Source: Algoriphagus sp. PAP.12
Lineage (GTDB): Bacteria; Bacteroidota; Bacteroidia; Cytophagales; Cyclobacteriaceae
Length of the DNA stretch: 64,000 nt
Reading direction: 5' to 3'
NCBI RefSeq assembly: GCF_026652115.1
Contig: NZ_JAPPSQ010000018.1
Location: forward strand, 1 to 64,000
A program made the position numbers and the translations under genes. Below, piece after piece: positions 1 through 9,600 of this stretch; position 1 is the stretch's first letter; every line of letters begins with the position of its first letter. Under the pieces are notes generated by a model. It was not told the origin of the DNA. It worked only from the letters and a program-made list of their open reading frames with translations, and ran no database searches.

Positions 1-190
1 TTATTCAATGCTACTTATTGCTTCAATAATGGCCAAAAAACAGGTTTTACCCAGACCATAATGGTATAAAGTGACTAAATCGATCCGAACTACAACTGGA
101 GATCTGATCAATCAATTTAGGGCAAAACAGTTCCATTTGAAAATAGAAATATCTTTCTAAAAATCATTTTCATACGCAAATCATATGCAA
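1..190. other. Left-edge stretch without a supported gene
   Basis: AT-rich sequence between the window edge and the terminator of the tRNA gene. The minus strand holds a short open frame of about 35 codons that ends at position 1, but it has no recognisable motif and no convincing start. I see nothing else here. Confidence 0.4.
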
Positions 191-229
191 ATAAAAAAGG
201 AGTTATGAGATTTTAACTCATAACTCCTT
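191..229 (-). terminator. Rho-independent terminator of tRNA-Pro (and possibly the sulfatase)
   Basis: A perfect 13-bp inverted repeat (197-209 paired with 217-229) encloses a 7-nt AT loop. On the minus strand it is followed by a T-rich tail (complement of 191-198). It starts about 10 nt beyond the 3' end of the tRNA, as expected for a terminator of leftward transcription. Confidence 0.85.
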
Positions 230-239
230 GATAATCAAG

Positions 240-314
240 TCGGGGCGACAGGATTTGAACCTGCGACCACACGCCCCCCAGACGTGTACGCTAACCGGAC
301 TGCGCCACACCCCG
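240..314 (-). tRNA. tRNA-Pro (anticodon GGG)
   Basis: The minus strand folds as a cloverleaf. The 7-bp acceptor stem pairs CGGGGTG with CGCCCCG and leaves A as discriminator. The T arm carries the canonical GGTTCGAATCC. The anticodon arm has a 5-bp stem (CACGT with GCGTG, closing on a T-G pair) and the loop CTGGGGG, giving GGG at positions 34-36 and G37, which is typical of tRNA-Pro. The 3' CCA is not encoded. The gene begins 29 nt after the stop codon of the sulfatase gene on the same strand and is followed by a strong terminator, so it may be partly transcribed by read-through from the sulfatase. Confidence 0.93.
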
Positions 315-343
315 AAATTTCAATTCATATCGAATATAAAAGT

Positions 344-1966
344 TTATTGCTTATCCACTTTACTCCCCCACCAATCCTCATTTGGTTTCCAGTTTTTATC
401 CAGCATCTCTTTTCTAGCCTTTTCCAATCTTGGCTTCAAAACCTCTCTATAGGATTTCAGCTTCATGTCCAATGAATCCTGACTGAATTGAGGATCTTGC
501 TCTGGATACAAGGCATTTTCACTTTTAAGCCATTGAAGCAATTCATTATCAAGCTTTTCAGCTAATTGTGAAAATTCAACTGATATATCATTCGTTTCCC
601 CAATGTCTTTTCTCAAATCATAAAGCTCAACTCTATCATCTTCCCAATAATGAATCAATTTCATCCCTTCCTTTTGAATAGTAGAATTTGGCTCGCCTCC
701 TTGATTGCCATAATGAGGGTAATGCCAGTAAAGCGCCCTAGATTCCATTTCCTCACCATTCAGTAAAGGAACCAAGCTTTTACCATCAATTTCATTTTCA
801 TCAACTTCCACTCCAGCTATTTCAAGGATAGTTGGGAAGAAGTCAGCACCTGAAACGGGAGTTTCAACGACTTCTCCATTATCTCCTTTCCAAGGAATGT
901 ATATAAAGTAAGGAACCTTAGTTCCTCCTTCCCACTGATATCCTTTTCCACCTCGCAAAGACAAGCTATTGGTTGAATAATTATCTCCTGAAGCTACTCC
1001 TCCATTATCGGAGGTAAAAATCACAATGGTATTTTTATCCATACCTTGTTCCTTTAAGGTTTGAAGTACTGAACCTACCGCTTCATCTACCTGTTCAATC
1101 AATCCAGCATAAACTGGATTATCCTGTTTTTTGCGTAAAGGGAGTATTCGTTCCATTTCAAAACCTTCTTTTTCAATCCCCATAGCCTCGGCTTTATCAC
1201 GATACTTTGACCACTTTTCCTCACTCGTCTGGATAGGTGCATGGACCGCATAAAATGCCAAATAAGCCAAGAATTGAGAGTCTTTGTTTTCAGTAATAAA
1301 TTGAGAAGTTTCTTTCGCCAATTTCATAGACAAAGTCATCCCTTTTTCCTCGGGAAGGTCTTCTAGATAGGGATTATTGAAAGGAGAAAAATACCCTCCA
1401 GTATAAGGCCCTCCGGCATGAAAACCTCCCTTATTAATGTCAAATCCATGATTGGTTGGCAAGGAGGATTGCTCTTCCCCTCCCAAATGCCACTTTCCGG
1501 CAAAAAATGTTTTATACCCGACAGTTTTTAAAGCTTCAGGAATAGTTACATATTCATCTTTCAAATAATGAGGATAATCCGGTGGAAGCAGCTTAGTAAA
1601 CCTGCCATATTTCCTCCACTCTTCTCCAACTGGTGCCCCAATCCAATCAGTCACTTGATGAGTTGCAGTAAATTTCCCTGTCAACAAGCTGGCTCTTGAA
1701 GGACTGCAGACGGCACTGGTTGCATATCCATTGACAAAATTCACTCCTTTATTCGCTAGTTCGTCAATATTTGGAGTTTCATAAAACTCACTCCCATTGA
1801 CGCTCAAATCAGAATATCCCAAATCATCGACTACTATAAAAAGGAAATTTGGTTTCTCTGGAGCTACTTTTTCAACTTTTGAATTGCAGGCAAATAAGGA
1901 TAAACCAAAAGCTAGGCTATAGAAAGGCTTAAAAGAGTTCATTAAGATATTAATCAGGTAATTCAT
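344..1966 (-). CDS. Exported sulfatase (arylsulfatase family), lipoprotein
   Basis: A sulfatase that would hydrolyse sulfate esters of polysaccharides or other substrates. In 540-residue numbering the N-terminus has a signal segment ending in the lipobox LSLFAC (Cys27). The metal-binding DD of VVDDLGY follows at about 47-48. The sulfatase signature CSPSR...LLTG starts at Cys87, the residue matured to formylglycine. Further family residues are visible in GKWHLGG, AVHAPI and TSDNGG. The ATG at 1966 is chosen because the codon before it is TTG; a second ATG at 1942 would give a more compact lipoprotein signal and is a real alternative. The natural substrate cannot be read from the sequence. There is no SusC/SusD pair or glycoside hydrolase adjacent, so this does not look like part of a polysaccharide utilisation locus. 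A tRNA gene follows 29 nt downstream. Confidence 0.92.
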   Translation of the reverse strand: MNYLINILMNSFKPFYSLAFGLSLFACNSKVEKVAPEKPNFLFIVVDDLGYSDLSVNGSEFYETPNIDELANKGVNFVNGYATSAVCSPSRASLLTGKFTATHQVTDWIGAPVGEEWRKYGRFTKLLPPDYPHYLKDEYVTIPEALKTVGYKTFFAGKWHLGGEEQSSLPTNHGFDINKGGFHAGGPYTGGYFSPFNNPYLEDLPEEKGMTLSMKLAKETSQFITENKDSQFLAYLAFYAVHAPIQTSEEKWSKYRDKAEAMGIEKEGFEMERILPLRKKQDNPVYAGLIEQVDEAVGSVLQTLKEQGMDKNTIVIFTSDNGGVASGDNYSTNSLSLRGGKGYQWEGGTKVPYFIYIPWKGDNGEVVETPVSGADFFPTILEIAGVEVDENEIDGKSLVPLLNGEEMESRALYWHYPHYGNQGGEPNSTIQKEGMKLIHYWEDDRVELYDLRKDIGETNDISVEFSQLAEKLDNELLQWLKSENALYPEQDPQFSQDSLDMKLKSYREVLKPRLEKARKEMLDKNWKPNEDWWGSKVDKQ

Positions 1967-2122
1967 CAAAAACAGGAATCAAACACTCCCATTTATCTGC
2001 ATCAGAATCACAAAAAAATGACAACGCCTTTCCTATTTTCAAACTTAGTAGAAAAAATGAATTTAGGCTATTTACCCTAAAAACAAATAGCCGAATTACT
2101 CCTAATCACTCACTCCCCAAAA

Positions 2123-2356
2123 TCAATTGGGGTTTCTCTCCTTAAAGAAAACTGAATGAAAAGTATTGGAACAGCAAGTTGGGCATAAACTTGCCATTGG
2201 ATTTAACTCCTGCGCTTTTCTCATAGCTTCAGGTCCATTATTAAACGGACCCAGATAATCCCTGTCCAAGGATCCGGGAATGGATTCACAATCCCTTTCA
2301 TGGATTTCAAAATTTCCTTCTTGATTAGGTTTTGAAGACAGGTAAAAGAATTTCAT
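2123..2356 (-). CDS. Small conserved protein with Cys/His cluster
   Basis: A 77-residue cytoplasmic protein. It contains an HERDC motif near residue 19 and CPTCC near residue 58, together with a central segment of the type YLGPF...A.RKAQ. This arrangement (H-x3-C followed by C-x2-C-C) suggests a small zinc-binding fold; similar short proteins occur widely in Bacteroidota and Proteobacteria without a known function. It has its own ATG, no signal peptide, and a perfect inverted repeat upstream that probably terminates the neighbouring gene. The metal-binding role is inferred from the cysteine spacing only. Confidence 0.7.
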   Translation of the reverse strand: MKFFYLSSKPNQEGNFEIHERDCESIPGSLDRDYLGPFNNGPEAMRKAQELNPMASLCPTCCSNTFHSVFFKERNPN

Positions 2357-2406
2357 AAGGAGTAGTTAAAATTTATAATCAAAAATACACCCCTTACTAA
2401 CAGGAG

Positions 2407-2430
2407 AAAATACCCTATACAGGGTATTTT
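2407..2430 (-). terminator. Probable terminator of the 92-residue protein gene
   Basis: A perfect 10-bp inverted repeat (AAAATACCCT paired with AGGGTATTTT) encloses the 4-nt loop ATAC. On the minus strand the hairpin ends in four T residues, a short tail for a terminator. It lies 62 nt downstream of the end of the 2493-2771 gene and upstream of the next minus-strand gene, so an operator for the 77-residue gene is also possible. Confidence 0.5.
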
Positions 2431-2492
2431 GCAGCTGAAACTCAAAATTTTTAAGCTCCAAAAATCATATTATATAACTTTTCTAATAAAGC

Positions 2493-2771
2493 CTAGGAAT
2501 TATACCTGTCAAATAATTCAAGCCATTCTTGGTCTAAAGTCAAACTAGGTCTTTTCTCTCCAGCTCTTCGATACCAGTAATCAGCATTCCATTGGTCCCC
2601 TTCTTTTCTATGCAGATAAGCGTGTATTCTTGCCGCTGATTTCCCTTCCAATTGGTCCACTTGATCATGAGCCAAATCCCAATTTCCTTTCAAATCGTAC
2701 CACAAAGACTTTAACTCCGGAGAGAAAGTATTTAATGGTGCTTCGAGATTTTTAAAGGTTTCTAAATCCAT
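2493..2771 (-). CDS. Conserved hypothetical protein, 92 residues
   Basis: A small soluble protein with a recognisable conserved core, AYLHRKEGD followed by NADYWYRRAG, seen in hypothetical proteins of Bacteroidota and Cyanobacteria. It lacks a signal peptide, membrane segment and cysteine cluster. The sequence is rich in Trp, Tyr and charged residues and is probably helical. No function is known to me. The gene is divergent from the serine hydrolase gene at 2839, separated by 67 nt that must contain both promoters. Confidence 0.72.
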   Translation of the reverse strand: MDLETFKNLEAPLNTFSPELKSLWYDLKGNWDLAHDQVDQLEGKSAARIHAYLHRKEGDQWNADYWYRRAGEKRPSLTLDQEWLELFDRYNS

Positions 2772-2838
2772 TTTTAATAGTAAGATTTAATACATTCAAT
2801 ACTAGGTTCACTCAAAATTGTAAATTCTTTGAATTAAG

Positions 2839-3783
2839 ATGAAAAATAAACGAAGCTTTCTCCATCTCTCAATTCTTTTTTCCGTCATTTTTTGGTTATC
2901 GAATTCAGCTTATAGCCAATCCACCAAAAATCTTGAGGTAGAAATAAAAAAATTAGTGGAAGGATTTCATGGAGATGTAGGAATTTACATCCAGAAGCTT
3001 GGCAATGATGAAAAAATCGAAATAAATTCTGACACAGTATTCTCTACCGCTAGTATTGTCAAAATACCCATAATGCTCGGGATTTTTGATAAAATAGAAA
3101 AAGACGAACTCTCATTTCATCAAACCTTGATGTACCGAGATTCTATTAAATATGGTGGATCTGGGTTAATGCAGTTTTACCAAGATTCAACCCAAACAGA
3201 TTTGAGAACATTAATTGCCTTGATGCTAAGCTATTCCGATAATACTACATCTTTATGGAACCAGGCATTGGCAGGAGGAGGCGCTCAGATCAATGAATTG
3301 ATGGATAAACTAGGATATACTCACACTAGGGTCAATAGCCGAACTCCAGGCAGAGAAAAAATTTGGGAAAAATACGGTTGGGGACAAACCTCCCCTAAAG
3401 AAATGGCTGACATCTTGATTCGTATCTACCAAAAAGATTTGATTTCACCAGCTGCATCAGAAATGATGTATAGATTACTTTCCAATACTTTCTACAATGA
3501 TTATGCTCTAAGCCAAATTCCACCGGGAGTTAATGTTGCGAGCAAACAAGGGATGGTAAACGCATCCAGATCAGAGGTATTTCTTGTAAATGGACCGGAA
3601 AGTGACTTTGTGGTAGCAATATTCACTGATCATAATGAAGATACAAGCTGGAGTCACAACAATGAGGCGTGGGAATTAACCAGAAAAATCACTCATCTTG
3701 TTTGGAATCATTTCAACCCCAAGAATCCCTATTCCCCAGCTGCTGGATCACAAAAATATTTGGAAGGATTAGGCTATGAATGA
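2839..3783 (+). CDS. Exported beta-lactamase-fold serine hydrolase (class A related)
   Basis: A 314-residue protein with an N-terminal signal peptide (hydrophobic to about residue 25, ending AYSQ). The fold of class A beta-lactamases is indicated by ASIVKIP (nucleophile Ser72, Lys75), SDN at 133-135, and KQG at 236-238 in place of KTG or KSG. The omega-loop Glu-x-x-Leu-Asn, which activates the deacylating water in true class A enzymes, is not present where expected: the sequence there reads NSRTPGREK. That argues for a penicillin-interacting or peptidase/esterase-like enzyme of the Beta-lactamase2 family rather than a proven beta-lactamase. It stands alone, divergent from the 92-residue gene. 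An AT-rich 9-bp hairpin follows the stop codon. Confidence 0.82.
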   Translation: MKNKRSFLHLSILFSVIFWLSNSAYSQSTKNLEVEIKKLVEGFHGDVGIYIQKLGNDEKIEINSDTVFSTASIVKIPIMLGIFDKIEKDELSFHQTLMYRDSIKYGGSGLMQFYQDSTQTDLRTLIALMLSYSDNTTSLWNQALAGGGAQINELMDKLGYTHTRVNSRTPGREKIWEKYGWGQTSPKEMADILIRIYQKDLISPAASEMMYRLLSNTFYNDYALSQIPPGVNVASKQGMVNASRSEVFLVNGPESDFVVAIFTDHNEDTSWSHNNEAWELTRKITHLVWNHFNPKNPYSPAAGSQKYLEGLGYE

Positions 3784-3791
3784 TCATTATC

Positions 3792-3820
3792 ATCTATTTA
3801 CCCCGTTTTAATAAATAGAT
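3792..3820 (+). terminator. Weak candidate terminator after the serine hydrolase
   Basis: A 9-bp inverted repeat (ATCTATTTA paired with TAAATAGAT) has an 11-nt loop and is followed by AATTTCT. The stem is AT-rich and the T tail short, so termination is only suggested by its position just after a stop codon. Confidence 0.35.
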
Positions 3821-3954
3821 AATTTCTAGACACTTAAACGAATACGCATCAAACCCAATCAATCACTGCCAAATAATTAAAAAATCAAATCATTTTTTAA
3901 TTTAATGACAATAAACATCGTAATACCTCGATAAAAACCACTTTTTATTCGGAG

Positions 3955-3984
3955 TTGGCAGGTTTCTTAGAAATTATATATTTG
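3955..3984 (+). promoter_or_regulatory. Bacteroidota-type promoter of the pyrophosphatase gene
   Basis: The sequence TATATTTG at 3977-3984 matches the Bacteroidota -7 consensus TAnnTTTG exactly. A TTG lies 19 nt upstream at 3955-3957, matching the -33 element. Transcription would start near 3991, giving a leader of about 35 nt before the ATG at 4026. Based on consensus match and position only. Confidence 0.6.
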
Positions 3985-4025
3985 CTCAATTAATAATTAA
4001 CCAAAACAACTGAGTAAATAAATTT

Positions 4026-6236
4026 ATGGAACAAGCGGTGATATATCTGGTCCCTGCATTAGGCATACTGGGATTGATCGTAATGGCGATCAAATCCGCC
4101 TGGGTTAGCAAGCAAGCCACGGGCGACAAAAACATGATGGAATTAGCAGGCTACATCGCCGATGGAGCTATGGCATTCCTCAAGGCAGAATGGAAGGTTT
4201 TAATATATTTTGCCATCATAGCTGGAATTCTTTTGGCCTGGTCCGGAACCACTGTGGAAACCTCCAGCCCAATCATCGCAGGTTCATTTCTTATAGGTGC
4301 AGTATTCTCTGCTTTTGCCGGCTACATCGGCATGAACATCGCCACAAAGGCCAATGTAAGAACTACACAAGCCGCCAGAACCAGCTTAAAGCAAGCTTTG
4401 AAAGTTTCATTTACAGGTGGTTCCGTAATGGGCCTTGGGGTGGCAGGATTAGCTGTACTTGGGTTAGGCTCTCTGTTTATTGTTTTCTACCAAATGTTTG
4501 TAGTAAGTGCTGGTGCCGGTGTCAATGGAATGGAAATGGAAAAAGCCCTGGAAGTTCTAGCTGGTTTTTCATTAGGTGCTGAATCAATTGCCCTTTTCGC
4601 AAGAGTTGGCGGTGGTATCTATACTAAAGCAGCTGACGTTGGAGCTGACTTAGTTGGAAAAGTGGAAGCTGGAATTCCAGAAGATGACGTAAGAAACCCT
4701 GCCACTATTGCTGATAACGTTGGTGACAACGTTGGTGACGTTGCCGGTATGGGGGCCGATCTTTTTGGTTCTTATGTAGCAACCATTCTTGCCACCATGG
4801 TATTGGGCAGAGAAATCGTTTCTGCAGACAATTTTGGAGGAATAGCTCCAATTCTACTTCCGATGGTTCTGGCAGGATTGGGTATCGTATTTTCTATCAT
4901 GGGAATGGCATTCGTCACAGTAAAAGACGAAAAAGGGGATGTCCAAAAAGCCCTGAATATGGGAAATTGGTCTTCTATTGTTTTCACAGGTATCGCATCT
5001 TTCTTTGTAGTAAATCATATGCTTCCTGAAAATCTAGAGATCCGAGGATATGAATTCACCAATATGGATGTATTCTATGCTATCATTTTGGGACTTGTAG
5101 TAGGAACTTTGATGTCTATCATCACCGAATACTATACTGCAATGGGAAAAAGACCTGTTTCTTCTATTGTAAAACAATCAGCTACTGGACACGCTACCAA
5201 TATCATTGGTGGGCTTTCTGTAGGAATGGAATCAACAGTACTACCTATATTGGTATTGGCAGGTGGTATTTATGGCGCTTATGAATTTGCCGGTTTATAT
5301 GGTGTAGCAATCGCTGCAGCTGGTATGATGGCAACAACAGCAATGCAATTGGCTATTGATGCATTTGGACCGATAGCAGATAATGCCGGAGGTATTGCAG
5401 AAATGAGTCAACTTCCAGAAGAAGTAAGAGGTAGAACAGACATCTTAGATGCTGTAGGTAATACTACCGCTGCCACAGGAAAGGGATTTGCTATCGCTTC
5501 GGCTGCATTGACTTCTTTGGCTCTTTTTGCAGCATTTGTTGGTATTGCAGGAATCGATGCCATTGATATTTATAAAGCGCCTGTATTGGCAGGCTTATTT
5601 GTAGGTGGTATGATTCCATTTATCTTTTCTTCCTTGGCAATTGCAGCTGTAGGTAGAGCTGCCATGGACATGGTCAATGAAGTTCGTCGTCAATTCAAGG
5701 AGATCCCTGGAATCATGGAATACAAGTCCAAGCCAGAATACGATAAGTGTGTTGAGATCTCAACAAAAGCTTCTATCCGCGAGATGATCGCACCGGGAGC
5801 CATTGCCTTGATCACTCCTATTATAGTTGGTTTCGCATTTGGGCCAGAGGTTTTGGGAGGCTTATTGGCAGGTGTAACAGTATCGGGGGTATTGATGGGA
5901 ATGTTCCAATCAAACGCAGGAGGCGCTTGGGATAATGCTAAAAAATCCTTCGAAAAAGGTGTAGAAATCGACGGTGAGACCTACTTCAAAAAATCCGAGC
6001 CGCATAAAGCTTCCGTTACAGGTGATACCGTGGGTGATCCTTTTAAAGACACCTCAGGCCCATCCATGAATATTTTGATTAAATTGATGTCAATCGTAGC
6101 CTTGATAATTGCACCACATATAAGTAAAGGTGTTCACGGTGGACATGCTATGGCAGAAAAAGTAGAAGTAAAGAAAGAGATCAAATATGAAAACGGTAAA
6201 AAAATAGTGACCGAGACTAAAAAGATATTTAAGTAA
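4026..6236 (+). CDS. hppA: Membrane-bound, ion-pumping pyrophosphatase
   Basis: This enzyme hydrolyses pyrophosphate and pumps H+ or Na+ across the inner membrane. The 736-residue protein has the usual length, about 16 hydrophobic segments and the pyrophosphate-binding signature (DVGADLVGK, then repeated DNVGDNVGD motifs) around residues 205-240. The second acidic cluster is seen in [12 protein letters not shown]. The segment [10 protein letters not shown] has Ala where K+-independent enzymes have Lys, pointing to the K+-dependent subfamily; whether it pumps H+ or Na+ I cannot decide. The C-terminus carries an extra highly charged tail of about 30 residues (rich in Lys and Glu) after the last membrane segment. 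It is a single-gene unit with a promoter and a strong terminator. Confidence 0.97.
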   Translation: MEQAVIYLVPALGILGLIVMAIKSAWVSKQATGDKNMMELAGYIADGAMAFLKAEWKVLIYFAIIAGILLAWSGTTVETSSPIIAGSFLIGAVFSAFAGYIGMNIATKANVRTTQAARTSLKQALKVSFTGGSVMGLGVAGLAVLGLGSLFIVFYQMFVVSAGAGVNGMEMEKALEVLAGFSLGAESIALFARVGGGIYTKAADVGADLVGKVEAGIPEDDVRNPATIADNVGDNVGDVAGMGADLFGSYVATILATMVLGREIVSADNFGGIAPILLPMVLAGLGIVFSIMGMAFVTVKDEKGDVQKALNMGNWSSIVFTGIASFFVVNHMLPENLEIRGYEFTNMDVFYAIILGLVVGTLMSIITEYYTAMGKRPVSSIVKQSATGHATNIIGGLSVGMESTVLPILVLAGGIYGAYEFAGLYGVAIAAAGMMATTAMQLAIDAFGPIADNAGGIAEMSQLPEEVRGRTDILDAVGNTTAATGKGFAIASAALTSLALFAAFVGIAGIDAIDIYKAPVLAGLFVGGMIPFIFSSLAIAAVGRAAMDMVNEVRRQFKEIPGIMEYKSKPEYDKCVEISTKASIREMIAPGAIALITPIIVGFAFGPEVLGGLLAGVTVSGVLMGMFQSNAGGAWDNAKKSFEKGVEIDGETYFKKSEPHKASVTGDTVGDPFKDTSGPSMNILIKLMSIVALIIAPHISKGVHGGHAMAEKVEVKKEIKYENGKKIVTETKKIFK

Positions 6237-6257
6237 CAATTACATAAACCCAACTGA

Positions 6258-6289
6258 AAAGGCTGCCCAATGGTAGCCTTTCATTTTTT
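6258..6289 (+). terminator. Terminator of the pyrophosphatase gene
   Basis: A 10-bp hairpin (6258-6267 with 6272-6281, one G-T pair) has a 4-nt loop. It is followed by CATTTTTT, beginning 21 nt after the stop codon. The next 370 nt up to the SusC-like gene are AT-rich and must contain its promoter and leader; I found no convincing promoter match or riboswitch there. Confidence 0.85.
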
Positions 6290-6661
6290 ATACAGATTAT
6301 CAGCTTATTGCAAATTTCACATATATATTATTGCATAAACATGCAAAAGAGAATATTATTTTGAACGAGAAAAAAATAATCTCCTCCCATCAAAAAATTA
6401 ACTTAAAACTTGAATTTAGGTCTACAAACTTTTTAAATTAAGCAATCAATCAAATTAGGAAGGATTTAAAACCCTCAAAAACTTAGAAAACTAGGTTTTT
6501 TTAACCCAAACAAAGAAAAAAGCGAAGGAACTTCAACCGCATATTTTGCGCATTTTTGTGCTGTATTTGACTGCATATCTTGAAATATTCATATCTAAAA
6601 CGGTAAAATAATGCAAGAAGTGATTGATAAACCAATTTTATAATCTATAAACTCAATTCAA

Positions 6662-9600
6662 ATGAAAAACTGCTACAAATCAGCGATGCTTCTCTTGATT
6701 GGTTTTTTGGCGTCCATATCATTGTATGCCCAACAAACTGTATCTGGGAAAGTCACCGCATCTGAGGATGGTTCTCCGCTTCCCGGAGTAAGTATTCTCA
6801 TCAAAGGAACCTCGACAGGTTCTGTTTCAGACATTGATGGAAATTATTCCATCTCGGTACCAGAATCAGGATCGGTTTTGGTTTTTTCCTTCATAGGCTA
6901 TGAGACTAAGGAGGTTACTGTTGGCTCATCTAGCCAAATAAATGTATCACTCAGTGTCGAAGAATCGGAACTCGATGAATTCATTGTGACTGCTTTTGGT
7001 ATTTCTCAGGAGAAAAAAGCCCTTGGCTATGCCGCTCAAAGTATTGATGCAAACGAAATCACCAAAACTAAGCAAAACAATGTTGTCAATGCCTTACAGG
7101 GTCAAGTTGCTGGTGTACAGGTCACCAATTCTGGTGGTGCTCCTGGTCAATCTGCAAGAATTATCATCAGAGGTATCAACTCTTTGGATCCATCTGCTGA
7201 CAACCAACCATTATTCGTTGTCGATGGCGTACCGGTAGACAATTCAACTGTTGAAGCTTCTGGTACTCCTAGAGGGATGTCAAATAGAATTGCGGATATC
7301 AACCCTAATGATATCGAATCCATGTCTGTCTTGAAAGGCGCTGCAGCTACAGCACTTTATGGTGTCCGTGCAGCTAACGGTGCTGTAATCATCACCACCA
7401 AAAAAGGAAAAGCAGGCCAAGTAAGAGTGAATTTTAATTCTTCTGTTGGCTTGGACAACTTGGTGAAAAAGCCTGAACTCCAAAATCAATATGGTCAAGG
7501 CTTTAGTGGTGTCAGAGATGATTCTAGTTTCTGGCCTTCCTGGGGTGCTAGTTTTGCTGAAGAAAATGACCCTAACTATGTATATCAGGACAATTGGAAC
7601 AGAGCTTTTGACACCGGATTACAAGTCGACAATAGCTTAAGTGTTTCTGGTGGTAATGAATCAGCAACATTCTATGCTTCTCTGGGTAGATTGGATCAAA
7701 AAGGGATCATTCCTTTCTCCACTTGGGATAGAACAAGTGCGAAGTTTTCAGGAACTGTAAAAGTCAGTGAAAAATTCAATTTCTCTGGATCCATGAACTA
7801 CACCAATTCAGGTGGTAACCGTGTTCCTCATGACAGATTCTTGGAAAGAATGATGTATTGGTCAGAATCCACTGACGTAAGAGATTACATCAATGAAGAT
7901 GGTACCATGAAAACTTATGGAAACACCAACCCGATCTATGATGCGAGATTTGCAACCTATAAAGATGATGTAAACCGAGTGATCGGTAACATGAACTTCA
8001 ATTACAGCCCAACAGATTGGATGACTCTATCTTATAGAGTAGGTATTGATAATTATACTGATTCCAGAGAAGAAATCACTCCTGGACCTAAAGGCATAGA
8101 CGGAGAGGTAGCCTTAAGCTCAACCGGTTTTATTGAAGAAACTAGAATTGTTTCCCGTGACCTAACTTCGAACTTTTATATCAGTCTGAAAAAACAATGG
8201 AATAACGACTGGAATACAAGTTTAAGACTTGGAAATGACGTCTTTGAAAGAAAATATGACAGAGTTTCTCTTTCTGGTAGCAACTTCGTAATACCTGGCT
8301 TTTACAATGTAAATAACACAACTCAGGTATTTGCCAGCCAAGGAAAAAGCATCCGTAGACTGGTGGGTTTCTATGGAGATTTGATGGTTGATTATAAAAA
8401 CTTCTTGTTCTTAAACGTAACGGGAAGAAATGATATCTCCTCAACTCTTCCTAAATCCAACAATTCATTCTTCTATCCCTCTGTGAACTTGGGATATGTT
8501 TTCAGTGAAAACTTTGACCTTCCTTCTTGGATCACATTTGGAAAGTTGAGAGCTTCTTGGGCTCAGGTAGGTAAAGACACCAATCCTCACATTTTGGGAG
8601 CTACTTTCGTTTCTCCAAGTGTCTTCCCATTGAACGGCCAGGTTGGTTTCTCCAGAAATTCGACTTTCGGAGATCCAGAATTAAAGCCTGAATTGACCAC
8701 TTCCATTGAATTCGGTACCCAAATGGCTTTCTTCAACAACAAGGCAAATCTGGATGTAACTTACTATAAGTCAAATGCAGTGGATCAAATCATCCCGGTT
8801 CCGATTTCAGATGCAACAGGATTTTCATCCTATATCACCAATGCTGGTGAGATTGAAAACAGAGGTTGGGAAATCGTATTAGGCGGAACTCCTGTAGAAA
8901 GCGGAGATTTCAGATGGGATGTTACAGCTAACTTGACAACCAATAAAAACGAAATCAAAGCCATTCGTGAAGGAATCGATCAGATCGTCGTTGGATCTCA
9001 GTTTGGTTATGTAGGTAGTACAGTAACCATGATTTTGAAAGAAGGTGAAGCATATGGAAATATCTATGGATCTAGCTATGTAAGACCGGGAGCGGCTGAA
9101 GGGGCTACTGAATTAGACCGAGACCTTCCTATGTTGATCGGTTCAAACGGTTTTCCAGTAAGAACAGGAAACCAACTTATTTTGGGAAATGCAGTTCCTA
9201 AATTCTTTGGAGGATTGAGAAATGAGTTCTCTTATAAAGGATTTGAATTCTCATTCCTGATAGATTTCAGAGCAGGATTACAACAATACAATCAGTTCGC
9301 AAACTTCTTGGCAGCATTCGGAAAACAGAAAGACTCTGAAAGAAGAAATGACATCGTGGTATTCCCAGGAGTTTTGGCTGATGGATCTGAAAACACCAAA
9401 GAAGTTTGGTTAGGTCAAGGTGTTGGACCTGATGGAGTCGATTATGGAGCTGGATACTGGAGAAATGCCTATCGGGCAATTTCAGAAAACTTCGTAAATG
9501 ATGCAAGTTTCATCAAGTTGAGAAATGTAACCTTGGCATATAGTCTTCAACAAAATGTATTGGAAAGAACTCCTTTCCGTTCTGCAAGACTTTCTGTCGC

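Noticed and set aside
1..105. Short minus-strand open frame ending at position 1 (residues like LVTLYHYGLGKTCFLAIIEA)
   Set aside because: About 35 codons with no ATG, no family match that I can support, and cut from nothing recognisable upstream; chance open frame or a degraded remnant that cannot be shown.
4190..4582. 130-codon frame within the pyrophosphatase gene
   Set aside because: Out-of-frame shadow of hppA; composition (Cys, Trp and His rich) is typical of a wrong frame.
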